Below, one piece after another: positions 1-7,913 of a DNA stretch of 40,180 bases. This stretch comes from Porphyrobacter sp. SLTP (GTDB taxonomy: Bacteria; Pseudomonadota; Alphaproteobacteria; Sphingomonadales; Sphingomonadaceae). The position numbers and the translations under genes were made by a program. Below the pieces are notes generated by a model. That model saw nothing but the letters and a program-made list of their open reading frames with translations. It had not been told where the DNA came from and did no database searches. Position 1 is the first letter of the stretch. Each line of letters begins with the position of its first letter. The DNA lies in assembly GCF_009905735.1 (NCBI RefSeq), contig NZ_JAAALE010000025.1:1-40180 (forward strand), in the 5' to 3' direction.

Positions 1-121
1 GGGGAGGTGCCACCACAGAGGGCGGCGGCGGGGCCTTGGCCAATTGCTCCGGCGCGTTCTTCGCGCAGCCAGCCATCACCGCGCACAGCGCTACCGCCGC
101 TACTACCCGTGTCCCTCGCAT
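1..121 (-). CDS. Putative lipoprotein, N-terminal part only
   Basis: The frame opens at an ATG whose complement ends at base 121 and runs off the left edge of the window, so only about 40 residues are visible. They form a lipoprotein signal peptide: a charged start (MRGTR), a hydrophobic stretch, and the lipobox VMAGC with the lipidated Cys at residue 19. A Gln/Ala/Lys segment and a run of prolines follow. An AAGGTG ribosome-binding site lies directly upstream. The gene is codirectional with the flippase gene, 87 bases away, and could be the next gene of that transcript. The function cannot be told from this fragment. Confidence 0.6.
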   Translation of the reverse strand, partial: MRGTRVVAAVALCAVMAGCAKNAPEQLAKAPPPPSVVAPP

Positions 122-208
122 CACCTTGTCTCCCCGCTCTTCCAGCGGTTCGAGAAATCGTAGCCGGGCCGTGAATAGCGAATGAACGCGTTGCAGCCCC
201 GCTTTGCC

Positions 209-1726
209 TTACGCCAGATCAGTCTCGGGGTTAGGGACGACCTGCTTGCGGAACAGCACCTTGTCCCCGTCGTCAAAGCCGCGCCGCCAGATTACCAGCG
301 CATAGGTGCCAAGGATCGCCGGCACGCCGAACACCAGCTCCATCCATTCGGGCAGCCAGGTGAAGGCATAGCCCACCACCACCGCGGGCGCGGCGGCATA
401 GACCAGGGCCCAACGCCAATTGCTGACGGGCGCTTTGAGCAGATGCTTGAGCAGCAGCGCCTTGACGAGGCTCGACATCGCCAGCGCGATCATCAGCGCG
501 CCCGCTGCGCTGGCCGCCTCGTAGCCCTTGCCGAGGCCATAGGCCTCCGCCCCCTCGATCAGCGCGATGGTGAGCACGGCCTGGAGCGCAATCACTGCCA
601 CCGAAATCGCCAGATTGCGCTTCCTCGCGATGTAGACGAGCACGCTTTCCGAGACGACCGCCATCGACGCGGCGACCTCGGCCGCCAGCAGGAACGCCAG
701 CGCGGCCGTGCCCGCGACATAGTCCGGCCCCCACAGGCCCATCACCGCCTCGCCCGGCATCCCCAGCACCAGCGCGATGCCGAGTTGAATCGCGATGATC
801 CAGAACCCGACCTGCCGCACCTGCGCTGCTATGGCGCCCATGTTGCCGATGCGCAGATTCTTGGTGATGACCGGGGAGAGGATCGGCTCGAAACTGGTTT
901 TGAGCTTCTGCGGCAGCGATGCGATCTGCTGCGCGGCGTAATAGATGCCGACCGCTTGCGGGGGTGCGAAAAAGCCGAGAATGAAGATATCGAGCAGCCG
1001 CGTGCCGCGCTCGATCGCATCGGCGCCCACCAGCGGGAAGGCGCGGGACGACATGGCGAGCAACGCACGGGCCTCGGGTCGCCAGCCTTTGGGCAGGCCA
1101 TAGCCGCGCAAAAACGGCCAGAGGGCGGACAGCAGTCCGCAATAAATCGAGGTGATATAGGCCAGCGCCAATCCGCCATCGCGGGTGGCCGGGATGAAGA
1201 AGAACGCGCCCGCCCCAATCGCAATCGACCACGGTTCGACAATCGCGCGGGTGCGCACCATTGTGGCGATGTCGTAACGATAGGCCTGGGCGGCGAGCAG
1301 GATCTCGGTGACGGCAAAGGCGGGGATCGTGGCGACCAGCCAGATATCCCAGTGGCTGTTGGTCCCATTGGGAAACATCGGCTCGGGGAAGGCGATCAGT
1401 AACAGCGCTGCGACACTGGAATAGGCGAGCGCCAGCAGGATTCCGTCATAGACGAGGTTGCTTTCTGCCTCGCGGTTCTCGCCCGCGCCTTCTGACAGGC
1501 GCTGCGCCAGCCCGCGCTTTTCGCCCAGCGAGCAGATCAGCGCGACAATCTCGATCACGACCATCGCCGAGGCAAACCGGCCCAGCGACTCCGCTCCATA
1601 AAGGCGTGTGGCGATGACGAGGAAGGGGATGCGGGCGATCAGCCGGATGGCAAAGCCCAGCGTATTGGTGCGCCCGCCCTTCGCCAGCTTGGCGATGTCG
1701 TCCTGATCGTCAGCCGCCGTGGTCAC
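209..1726 (-). CDS. Polysaccharide flippase-like multi-pass membrane protein (MATE/Wzx-type)
   Basis: About 505 residues, mostly hydrophobic, with roughly 12-14 probable membrane helices spread evenly, as in the oligosaccharide/lipid flippase family (Wzx, RfbX, MurJ-like). Early residues read as an amphipathic segment plus a first helix (RTNTLGFAIRLIARIPFLVIATRLYG), the usual start of these proteins. The probable role is moving an undecaprenyl-linked glycan or similar lipid across the inner membrane; the substrate cannot be inferred. I prefer the GTG start at 1726: it overlaps the gpsA stop as GTGA and has GGAAG seven bases upstream. An ATG at 1741 would add five residues but has no ribosome-binding site. 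It is the last visible gene of the tsaD-gpsA-flippase operon. Confidence 0.75.
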   Translation of the reverse strand: MTTAADDQDDIAKLAKGGRTNTLGFAIRLIARIPFLVIATRLYGAESLGRFASAMVVIEIVALICSLGEKRGLAQRLSEGAGENREAESNLVYDGILLALAYSSVAALLLIAFPEPMFPNGTNSHWDIWLVATIPAFAVTEILLAAQAYRYDIATMVRTRAIVEPWSIAIGAGAFFFIPATRDGGLALAYITSIYCGLLSALWPFLRGYGLPKGWRPEARALLAMSSRAFPLVGADAIERGTRLLDIFILGFFAPPQAVGIYYAAQQIASLPQKLKTSFEPILSPVITKNLRIGNMGAIAAQVRQVGFWIIAIQLGIALVLGMPGEAVMGLWGPDYVAGTAALAFLLAAEVAASMAVVSESVLVYIARKRNLAISVAVIALQAVLTIALIEGAEAYGLGKGYEAASAAGALMIALAMSSLVKALLLKHLLKAPVSNWRWALVYAAAPAVVVGYAFTWLPEWMELVFGVPAILGTYALVIWRRGFDDGDKVLFRKQVVPNPETDLA

Positions 1727-2724
1727 GCACCGGCTTCCCATTCGGCTTTGAGCGGACGGGCGAGCAGCGTCTGCACCACATCACGCGCCGGAGTTCCGGC
1801 GAGCAGATCGGCGACGGCTTTGGTGATCGGCATCTCGATCCCGCGCTCCGCTGCGAGCTGTGCGAGCACGGGCGCGGTGTGCGCGCCTTCGGCCACGGTG
1901 CGTTTGTCCGCCAGCGCTTCGGCGGCGCTCATCCCCTGGCCCAAGGCCTTGCCGAGCGAGAAATTGCGGCTGGAGGTGGACGAACAGGTCAGCACCAGAT
2001 CGCCGAGGCCACACAGACCTGCGATCGTGTCGAAGGTGGCACCATAGGCGGCACCGAACCGCGCCATTTCGGCAAAGCCGCGGGTGATCAGCGCCGCGCG
2101 GGCGTTCTGGCCGAGCCCGAGCCCGTCGACCACCCCGCAGGCGATCGCTAGCACATTCTTGACCGCGCCGCCAATCTCCGCGCCGATGACATCGTCGGAG
2201 TAATAGGGCCGGAAGGTGGGCCGGGCGAGGGCAGGGGCGAGCCGTTCCCACTGCGCTGCGCCCTCATGGCAGGCGAGCGTCACTGCGGTTGGCAATCCGG
2301 CGGCGACCTCATGCGCGAAGGTCGGGCCGGAGAGAACTGCGATGGCGCTACCGAGAGCCGCCTCGCGGGCAACGTCGAACATCATCCGCCCGGTGCCGGC
2401 CTCGATGCCCTTGGAGCACAGCACCAGATCGCGCGGGGCTGTGGTGAGGCCCGTCAGCACCCGGCCAAGCACCTGCGCGGGTGTGACCACCAGCACGGTT
2501 TCAAGCGCAGCAATCTCGGCCAGATCACCGGTCGCGCGGATGGTGGGGGCGAGGGCGGCGGAGGGGAGGTAAAGCGGATTGCGGTGCTCGGTGTTGATCG
2601 CAGTGACCACCTCAGGCTCGAACGCCCACAGCAGCACGTCGCGCCCGTCGCTGGCGAGCATCTGGGCGAGCGCCGTGCCCCACGCGCCTGCGCCAATGAC
2701 ACCCAGAGTTGCGGGCGTGCTCAT
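1723..2724 (-). CDS. gpsA: Glycerol-3-phosphate dehydrogenase [NAD(P)+]
   Basis: A 333-residue protein, normal length for GpsA. It reduces dihydroxyacetone phosphate to sn-glycerol 3-phosphate in the cytoplasm, the first committed step of phospholipid backbone supply. The N-terminus carries the Rossmann motif [10 protein letters not shown] (residues 11-20). The family blocks [17 protein letters not shown], the [10 protein letters not shown] segment with the catalytic Lys, and [11 protein letters not shown] are all present in order. The start codon overlaps the tsaD stop as ATGA, so the two are probably translationally coupled. Its own stop overlaps the GTG start of the flippase gene. Confidence 0.97.
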   Translation of the reverse strand: MSTPATLGVIGAGAWGTALAQMLASDGRDVLLWAFEPEVVTAINTEHRNPLYLPSAALAPTIRATGDLAEIAALETVLVVTPAQVLGRVLTGLTTAPRDLVLCSKGIEAGTGRMMFDVAREAALGSAIAVLSGPTFAHEVAAGLPTAVTLACHEGAAQWERLAPALARPTFRPYYSDDVIGAEIGGAVKNVLAIACGVVDGLGLGQNARAALITRGFAEMARFGAAYGATFDTIAGLCGLGDLVLTCSSTSSRNFSLGKALGQGMSAAEALADKRTVAEGAHTAPVLAQLAAERGIEMPITKAVADLLAGTPARDVVQTLLARPLKAEWEAGA

Positions 2725-3818
2725 GCCTTTACTCCTGCGCCGCGCACGGTCTCCGCCGCCGGATCGAGCGGCCAGCGCGGGCGAGCGAGAAAATCGAGGG
2801 GGTCACCGGCAAAGACCGCGCCGGACTGCCAGCCTTCCGCTGCGAGCCGCTCGCACCCGGCCCAGGCGATCATGGCCGCGTTATCGGTGCACAGCGCCAG
2901 TGGCGGGGCGGTAAAGCGCATGGCGTGTTTGGCGGCGAAGGCTTCCAAGGCGGCGCGCACAGTCCGGTTGGCCGCGACCCCGCCAGCGACGACCAGCGCG
3001 GGGAAGGGGCCAGCCCGCTCCAACGCCTGATCGAGACGGTCGATCAGGCAATCGACGGCGGCTTGCTGGAAACTCGCGGCGATATCGGCTGGGTCGTGCG
3101 AGCCACTTTCGACAGCCCGCAGCACTGCACTCTTCAGCCCGGCGAAGGAGAAATGCGGTTCGGGCGAACCCTTCAATGGGCGCGGCAAGGGCACCGCTTT
3201 CGGATCGCCCTGCAAGGCCAGCCGCTCCACCGCTGGCCCGCCGGGATAGCCGAGGCCGAGAATCTTGGCGGTCTTGTCAAACGCTTCCCCCAGCGCATCG
3301 TCGATGGTGGTGGCAAGGCGGCGATATTGTCCCACGCCGTCGACGGCGAGAATCTGGCAATGGCCGCCTGACACCAGCAGCAGCAGATAGGGGAAGGCGA
3401 GACCCGCGTCCGCCAAGCGCGGGGAGAGCGCATGGCCTTCGAGGTGATTGACGGCGAGCAGCGGCTTGTCGGACGCCATCGCCAGTGCCTTGCCGCTCAC
3501 CAGCCCGACCATGACACCGCCGATCAGCCCCGGCCCGGCGGTCGCGGCGATCGCGTCGATGTCGTCAAGACCAATGCCCGCCTCGCCCATCACTCGCGCG
3601 ATCATCGGAGCGAGCCGTTCGGCATGGGCGCGGGCGGCGATTTCGGGGACGACCCCGCCATAGGGCGCGTGCTCGGCCTCCTGACTGGCAATCGCTTGCG
3701 CAACAATCGTCCCATCGCCGCGCACCAGCGCAACGGCGGTTTCATCGCAGCTGGATTCGATGCCCAAAACCAGCGGGGGCACGATGCTAGTATCAGAGGT
3801 GTGCGTGACCGATCCCAT
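2721..3818 (-). CDS. tsaD: tRNA N6-threonylcarbamoyladenosine transferase subunit TsaD
   Basis: A 365-residue member of the Kae1/TsaD/Gcp family. With TsaB and TsaE it transfers threonylcarbamoyl from TC-AMP to A37 of ANN-decoding tRNAs. Visible motifs are the N-terminal [10 protein letters not shown] (residues 18-27), the iron-binding HLEGH (His125, His129), LLLLVSGGH, and the C-terminal [13 protein letters not shown] and [14 protein letters not shown] blocks. It has about 14 residues before the usual family start; a GTG at codon 13 is an alternative. It heads the tsaD-gpsA-flippase operon and diverges from hemC across about 44 bases, so both promoters must lie close together or within coding ends. 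The tsaD-gpsA pairing is common in Alphaproteobacteria. Confidence 0.97.
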   Translation of the reverse strand: MGSVTHTSDTSIVPPLVLGIESSCDETAVALVRGDGTIVAQAIASQEAEHAPYGGVVPEIAARAHAERLAPMIARVMGEAGIGLDDIDAIAATAGPGLIGGVMVGLVSGKALAMASDKPLLAVNHLEGHALSPRLADAGLAFPYLLLLVSGGHCQILAVDGVGQYRRLATTIDDALGEAFDKTAKILGLGYPGGPAVERLALQGDPKAVPLPRPLKGSPEPHFSFAGLKSAVLRAVESGSHDPADIAASFQQAAVDCLIDRLDQALERAGPFPALVVAGGVAANRTVRAALEAFAAKHAMRFTAPPLALCTDNAAMIAWAGCERLAAEGWQSGAVFAGDPLDFLARPRWPLDPAAETVRGAGVKA

Positions 3819-3862
3819 CCCGCTTCCATCTAGACTTTGTGAAGGCTAGAGCAAGCATAGCT

Positions 3863-4804
3863 ATGACTGAAACTGAACGAACCGCTCCCCGCCTGCGACT
3901 TGGAACGCGCAATTCCCCTTTGGCTATGGCGCAGGCGGTCGAGACCCGGGCGCGCCTGTGCGCCGCCCACGGCTGGAGCGAGGACGCGGTTGAACTCGTC
4001 CCTGTGCTCGCCAGCGGCGACAAGGTGCTTGATCGCCCCCTGTCGGAAATCGGCGGCAAGGCGCTGTGGACCAAGGAGTTGGACCAATGGCTGGGCGAGG
4101 GTCGGATCGACCTGTCGGTCCACTCGGCCAAGGATGTCGAGACGATCCGCCCCGACACGTTCCATTTCCCCGCCTTCCTGCCGCGCGCGGACCGGCGCGA
4201 TTGTCTGGTGGGGGCGGCGAGCATTGCTGCGATCCCCGAAGGCGCCGTGGTCGGCACCAGTGCCCCGCGACGGGCGGCGCAGCTTTTGAACCTGCGCCCC
4301 GATTGCAAGGTGGTGACCTTCCGCGGCAATGTCGCAACCCGATTGGCGAAATTGCAGGCGGGGGAGGCTGATGTGACCTTCCTTGCCGCGGCCGGATTGG
4401 AGCGTCTGGGCCAGAGCGCGGTTGGCGCGCCGCTCGAACAGGATGAATGGATTCCGGCCGCTGCCCAAGGCGTGATTGCGATCGAATGCCGCGCCGATGA
4501 TGCGACAACAACTGCGCTACTGGCCGCCATCGACCATGCGCCGACGCGCGCGGAACTCGAAGCCGAGCGCGCTTTGCTCGCCGAACTCGGCGGCACCTGC
4601 CATTCGCCGGTTGCGGTGCTGTGCTCGCCTGCCGATGGCGCGCTTGTGATGCGCGCGGCGCTGTTCAGCCCGGACGGCGCCGAACGGATCGAGGGCACGG
4701 CCAGCTTCGCGCCCGGTGACCATGCTGCGGTCAAAGCGCTCGCTGCCGAATTGCTCGCCCGGGCCACGCCGGCGATTGCCGCGCATTTCCGCAAGGCCGG
4801 ATGA
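3863..4804 (+). CDS. hemC: Hydroxymethylbilane synthase (porphobilinogen deaminase)
   Basis: A 313-residue protein of normal HemC length. It joins four porphobilinogen units into hydroxymethylbilane for haem (and in phototrophs chlorophyll) synthesis in the cytoplasm. The N-terminal LGTRNSPLAMAQA, the HSAKDVE block with the catalytic Asp at about residue 91, and GTSAPRRAAQLLNLRPD are all present. The dipyrromethane-binding Cys246 sits in GGTCHSPVAV. The frame also opens at GTG 3839, but the ATG at 3863 gives the normal N-terminus. The stop overlaps the hemD start as ATGA, so the two are coupled. Confidence 0.97.
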   Translation: MTETERTAPRLRLGTRNSPLAMAQAVETRARLCAAHGWSEDAVELVPVLASGDKVLDRPLSEIGGKALWTKELDQWLGEGRIDLSVHSAKDVETIRPDTFHFPAFLPRADRRDCLVGAASIAAIPEGAVVGTSAPRRAAQLLNLRPDCKVVTFRGNVATRLAKLQAGEADVTFLAAAGLERLGQSAVGAPLEQDEWIPAAAQGVIAIECRADDATTTALLAAIDHAPTRAELEAERALLAELGGTCHSPVAVLCSPADGALVMRAALFSPDGAERIEGTASFAPGDHAAVKALAAELLARATPAIAAHFRKAG

Positions 4805-5517
4805 GCTTCCATCTGCTCGCGCTGCGCCCGCAGCCGGGGCTTGACGCGACGCTCGCCAAGGCCCGCGCCATGGGTCTTGCGATCACCGGGCTGGCCCTGT
4901 CCGAAATCCGCGCCGTTGCATGGGATTGCCCTGATCCGGCAGGCATCGATGGCCTGCTGATCGGCAGCGCCAATGCCATTCTCCACGGCGGGGAGAACCT
5001 CGCCTGCCTCACCACCAAGCCGGTCTATGCCGTGGGCGAGGCCACCGCCGCTGCCGCGCGCGCGGCCGGGTTCACGGTCGCCATGACCGGGAGCGGGGGG
5101 CTGCAAGGCGTGCTCGATGCCATCGCTCCGCCCTGCCACCTGCTGCGCATCGCGGGGGAGGAGCACGTCCCGCTCACTCCGCCTGACGGCGTTACCTTTG
5201 CCGAGGTGATCGCCTATCGCAGCGTTCCCCTGCCGCTTGATCCGGTCACACCATTGCTGACGGACGATGAGGCGCTGGTGCTGCTCCATTCCGCCGCCAC
5301 GGCGCGCCATTTTGCCGAGGAATGCGACCGGCTCGGCGTGCCCCGCGCGCGCATCACGCTCGCCGCGCTCGGCCCGCGAATCGCCGCTGCGGCGGGCGCG
5401 GGATGGGCCGCGGTCCACATCGCACCGCAGCCGGATGAAGCTGCCGTGTTGCAATTGGCATTTGACTTGTGCGGCGAGCCGCGCTCCATTCCGCCCGGCT
5501 TGTCCGGACAGCCGTAA
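4801..5517 (+). CDS. hemD: Uroporphyrinogen-III synthase
   Basis: A 238-residue protein translated from an ATG that overlaps the hemC stop by four bases. It matches the poorly conserved HemD family, with an N-terminal LRPQPGLDATLAKARAMGL, a central 'GSANAI...VGEATAAAARAAGF' block and a C-terminal 'LVLLHSAATARHF...ALGPRIAAAAGAGW' block. The enzyme cyclises hydroxymethylbilane with D-ring inversion. Its place directly behind hemC carries much of the call, since HemD sequences diverge strongly. The next gene is the Mic60-like one, 50 bases downstream on the same strand. Confidence 0.92.
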   Translation: MSFHLLALRPQPGLDATLAKARAMGLAITGLALSEIRAVAWDCPDPAGIDGLLIGSANAILHGGENLACLTTKPVYAVGEATAAAARAAGFTVAMTGSGGLQGVLDAIAPPCHLLRIAGEEHVPLTPPDGVTFAEVIAYRSVPLPLDPVTPLLTDDEALVLLHSAATARHFAEECDRLGVPRARITLAALGPRIAAAAGAGWAAVHIAPQPDEAAVLQLAFDLCGEPRSIPPGLSGQP

Positions 5518-5567
5518 GAACGGCGCTGGCGAGTGGGAACAGACGGTCGCAAAAAGAACGGATCACG

Positions 5568-6476
5568 ATGGCAACTGAGCCCGGATCATCGCCATTAGAC
5601 ATTCCGCCCAAGCCCAGGACGGGCCGGGCGCTGATGCTTGCCGCCTTCGCCGCGTTCATCGCGGGCGGAGCGTTGGTGGGCTGGGTGATGTGGTACAATC
5701 TCCAGCCCGGTCGCCCCGGAGCGCCGCGCCCTGACGTGGTGGCCGAAGCGGGGACAGGAGCCGGATCTGCGGCCCAGACGCCGCTCACCGCTAAGCCAAC
5801 CCCGATGGCCGCGACCGAAAAGGCGGTCGAGCGGGTGGCCGAACAGCAGGGCGGCCTCGATCAACGTCTCGCCGCTGCCGAACAGCGCCTGACCCAGCTC
5901 GATCTGCAAGCGCAAGCCGCCGCCGGCAATGCTGCGCGGGCCGAAAGCCTGCTGATCGCCTTTGCCGCCCGCCGCGCGGTCGAACGCGGGGCGGAGCTTG
6001 GCTATCTGTCGGATCAACTGCGCCTGCGGTTTGGCGACCAGTGGCCCAATGCGGTCAGCACCATCATCGAATTTTCCCGCAATCCGATCCGCCTCGACAG
6101 TCTGGTCGCGCGGCTCGAAGGGCTGGGGCCGCAGTTGCGCGATAGCAGCGAGGGCCCGTCATGGGCCGCGTTCCAGCGCGAGGTTGGCCAATTGTTCGTG
6201 TTCCGCCGCGAAAGCACCCCCTCGCCGCAGCCGCAGCGCCGGTTGGATCGAGCGCGCTGGGCCTTGGAACAGGGCCGCTACCGCGCCGCGATTGACGAAG
6301 TGAAGGGGATGCCCGGCGCCAGCAAGGCCGACGCTTGGATCGCGGACGCCGAACGCTATCGCAAGGCGATGGAAGCGATGGAAGTGATCGAAACCGCCGC
6401 CGTGCTCGACCAGCGCGGACTGCGCGACGGGGCGGGCAATCCGGTCCGGCAGCTGAGCCCGCTGATCAGGCCGTGA
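5568..6476 (+). CDS. Mic60/mitofilin-like inner-membrane protein of the haem operon
   Basis: A 302-residue protein with a short cytoplasmic Pro-rich start and one membrane helix at about residues 20-43. An Ala/Pro linker follows, then a Gln/Ala/Glu-rich probable coiled coil (about 85-140) and a C-terminal domain with RRAVERGAELGYLSDQLRLRF and PNAVSTIIEFSRNPIRLDSL. That order of one N-terminal helix, periplasmic coiled coil and C-terminal mitofilin domain is the Mic60 layout. In many Alphaproteobacteria the Mic60 homologue (COG4223) lies next to hemC/hemD, as here. The family is linked to intracytoplasmic-membrane or crista shaping and contacts with outer-membrane BAM/porins. This copy is shorter than the mitochondrial protein. 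I chose the ATG at 5568 over a GTG at 5469 that would overlap hemD. Confidence 0.72.
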   Translation: MATEPGSSPLDIPPKPRTGRALMLAAFAAFIAGGALVGWVMWYNLQPGRPGAPRPDVVAEAGTGAGSAAQTPLTAKPTPMAATEKAVERVAEQQGGLDQRLAAAEQRLTQLDLQAQAAAGNAARAESLLIAFAARRAVERGAELGYLSDQLRLRFGDQWPNAVSTIIEFSRNPIRLDSLVARLEGLGPQLRDSSEGPSWAAFQREVGQLFVFRRESTPSPQPQRRLDRARWALEQGRYRAAIDEVKGMPGASKADAWIADAERYRKAMEAMEVIETAAVLDQRGLRDGAGNPVRQLSPLIRP

Positions 6477-6490
6477 ACGCACCTTCCGTC

Positions 6491-6623
6491 CCTCCCCGTT
6501 CGCTTGCGAATGGGGAGGTGGCAGCCCGCCTTGGGCGGCTGACGGAGGGGTTCTTCTTCGCGTTTGACCCCTCCGTCAGCGCGTTCCGCGCTGCCACCTC
6601 CCCATCCCTTCAGGACGGGGAGG
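6491..6623. repeat. Compound inverted repeat (interspersed, REP-like)
   Basis: A nested palindrome fills most of the 160-base gap between the Mic60-like gene and ubiH. Two perfect 14-base blocks pair across the element: GGGGAGGTGGCAGC (6512-6525) with 6590-6603, and GCTGACGGAGGGGT (6538-6551) with 6567-6580. Smaller hairpins flank it: 6491-6503 with 6506-6518 (one mismatch), and CCTCCCC 6597-6603 with GGGGAGG 6617-6623. Elements with this 'GGGGAGGTGGCAGC ... GCTGACGGAGGGGT' core are scattered through many sphingomonad genomes. Here it lies between two convergent gene ends, so it could also end transcription or protect the mRNA 3' end. Confidence 0.85.
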
Positions 6624-6636
6624 AGCGTAGGCCAAC

Positions 6637-7854
6637 CTAGGCCCGCAAAATCTCAGGCAAGTCCCCGGAAACCCCGCGCGCTTCGTCCATGAAGAAGCTC
6701 TTGAGCATTGGCGTGCGTTGCACCGCTGCCATGCCGAGCCGCCGCACAGCCGATGCAGCCTTGCCCGGAACGCCGAACAGCCGGGTCAACCCATCGGTCG
6801 CCAGCGCCACCATGAAGCTGTCGAGCCCGCGCCACGTCTCGTAGCGCTTGAGCAGTTCGGGGTCGCCCGGATCGAGGCCCAGCCGCGCGCCATCGGCCAG
6901 CACTTCGACCAGCGCACCGACATCGCGCAGGCCGAGGTTCAACCCCTGGCCCGCAATCGGGTGGATGCCGTGGGCCGAATCGCCGATAAGCGCGAGGCGT
7001 TCGGCCGTGATCTTGGCGGTGTGATGGAAACCCAAAGGCCAGCTTGACCGGTGGCCGACGGTTTTCACCTTGCCCAGCACGCCGCCCATCCGCTTTTCAA
7101 CCTCGGCGAGGAACGCGCGGTCGCCGAGCTTCATCACGCCCGCGCCGTCCGCCTCGGACACGGTCCACACCAGCGAGGAGCGGTGCGTGCCGTCCGCATC
7201 GTCGTTAAGCGGCAGCAGTGCAAACGGGCCAGCGGGGTAGAAGATTTCCCACGCGACATTGCCGTGCGGCTTCTCGTGCGTCAGCCCGGCGATGATCGCG
7301 CGGTGCTTGTAATCCCACTTGGCGATCGAAATGCCCGCCTGATCGCGCGTGGGAGACTGGCGGCCCTCCGCCGCGATCATCAGTCGGCCTTTGAGCTTCT
7401 GCCCGTCTGCCAGCACGGCGGCGACGCCATATTCGCTGCGCTGACGCTCTGTCACGTTGGCCTTGGCGACCCAGTTGATCAGCGGTTCCTTGGCAGCCGC
7501 TTCAAACAGCGCGAGCCGCAAGCGGCGGTTTGGGAACATCCGCCCCAGTGTGCCGCCGCCTTCACCGGGGACGAAGTCGAGCCGCCCGGGCTTGTTCTGA
7601 TCGGTCACCGCGATCGCGGCGATGTCGCAGGCGAATTGATCGAGCCCTTCGGCAATCCCGATATTCTCGAACAGGTGCCAGCTCGCGGTCGAGATCGCGG
7701 TGGCGCGGTCATCAAAGCCTTCGGCGGTGAGTTCGGCGGGATCGGCGCGGTCGATCACGTGGCTCGACATCCCCTTCTTCGCCGCCGCCAGCGCCAGCGT
7801 CATGCCGACGAGCCCGCCGCCCAGGATCACCAGATCGCGCGTATTGTCTGTCAT
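6637..7854 (-). CDS. UbiH/COQ6-family FAD-dependent monooxygenase (ubiquinone synthesis)
   Basis: About 405 residues, a normal length for the UbiH/UbiF/COQ6 hydroxylases that oxidise the ubiquinone ring at the inner membrane. The N-terminus has the FAD dinucleotide motif VILGGGLVGMTLALAAAKKG. A central RLMIAAEGRQSPTRDQAG corresponds to the 'DG' motif with Glu for Asp. The C-terminal half has LALIGDSAHGIHPIAGQGLN, the family signature. Which ring position it hydroxylates cannot be told from sequence. The ATG at 7854 gives the usual family N-terminus. A GTG at 7863, three codons upstream, has a better-placed GGAG and may be the real start. It diverges from the DsbD-family gene across about 50 bases. 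Confidence 0.93.
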   Translation of the reverse strand: MTDNTRDLVILGGGLVGMTLALAAAKKGMSSHVIDRADPAELTAEGFDDRATAISTASWHLFENIGIAEGLDQFACDIAAIAVTDQNKPGRLDFVPGEGGGTLGRMFPNRRLRLALFEAAAKEPLINWVAKANVTERQRSEYGVAAVLADGQKLKGRLMIAAEGRQSPTRDQAGISIAKWDYKHRAIIAGLTHEKPHGNVAWEIFYPAGPFALLPLNDDADGTHRSSLVWTVSEADGAGVMKLGDRAFLAEVEKRMGGVLGKVKTVGHRSSWPLGFHHTAKITAERLALIGDSAHGIHPIAGQGLNLGLRDVGALVEVLADGARLGLDPGDPELLKRYETWRGLDSFMVALATDGLTRLFGVPGKAASAVRRLGMAAVQRTPMLKSFFMDEARGVSGDLPEILRA

Positions 7855-7913
7855 TGCTGTCACGTCTCGCGCTCCGATTGCGAAGTATGGTGGTGAAGCC
7901 TAGAGGGTAGCCC

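Noticed and set aside
1..14. GGGGAGGTGCCACC at the window edge, similar to the repeat at 6491-6623
   Set aside because: It lies inside the lipoprotein coding frame (Val-Ala-Pro-Pro) and lacks the paired arm, so the similarity is probably chance.
3793..5454. A 553-codon minus-strand frame across hemC and hemD
   Set aside because: The plus strand has two well-supported haem genes; this frame shows no motif and is a GC-bias shadow.
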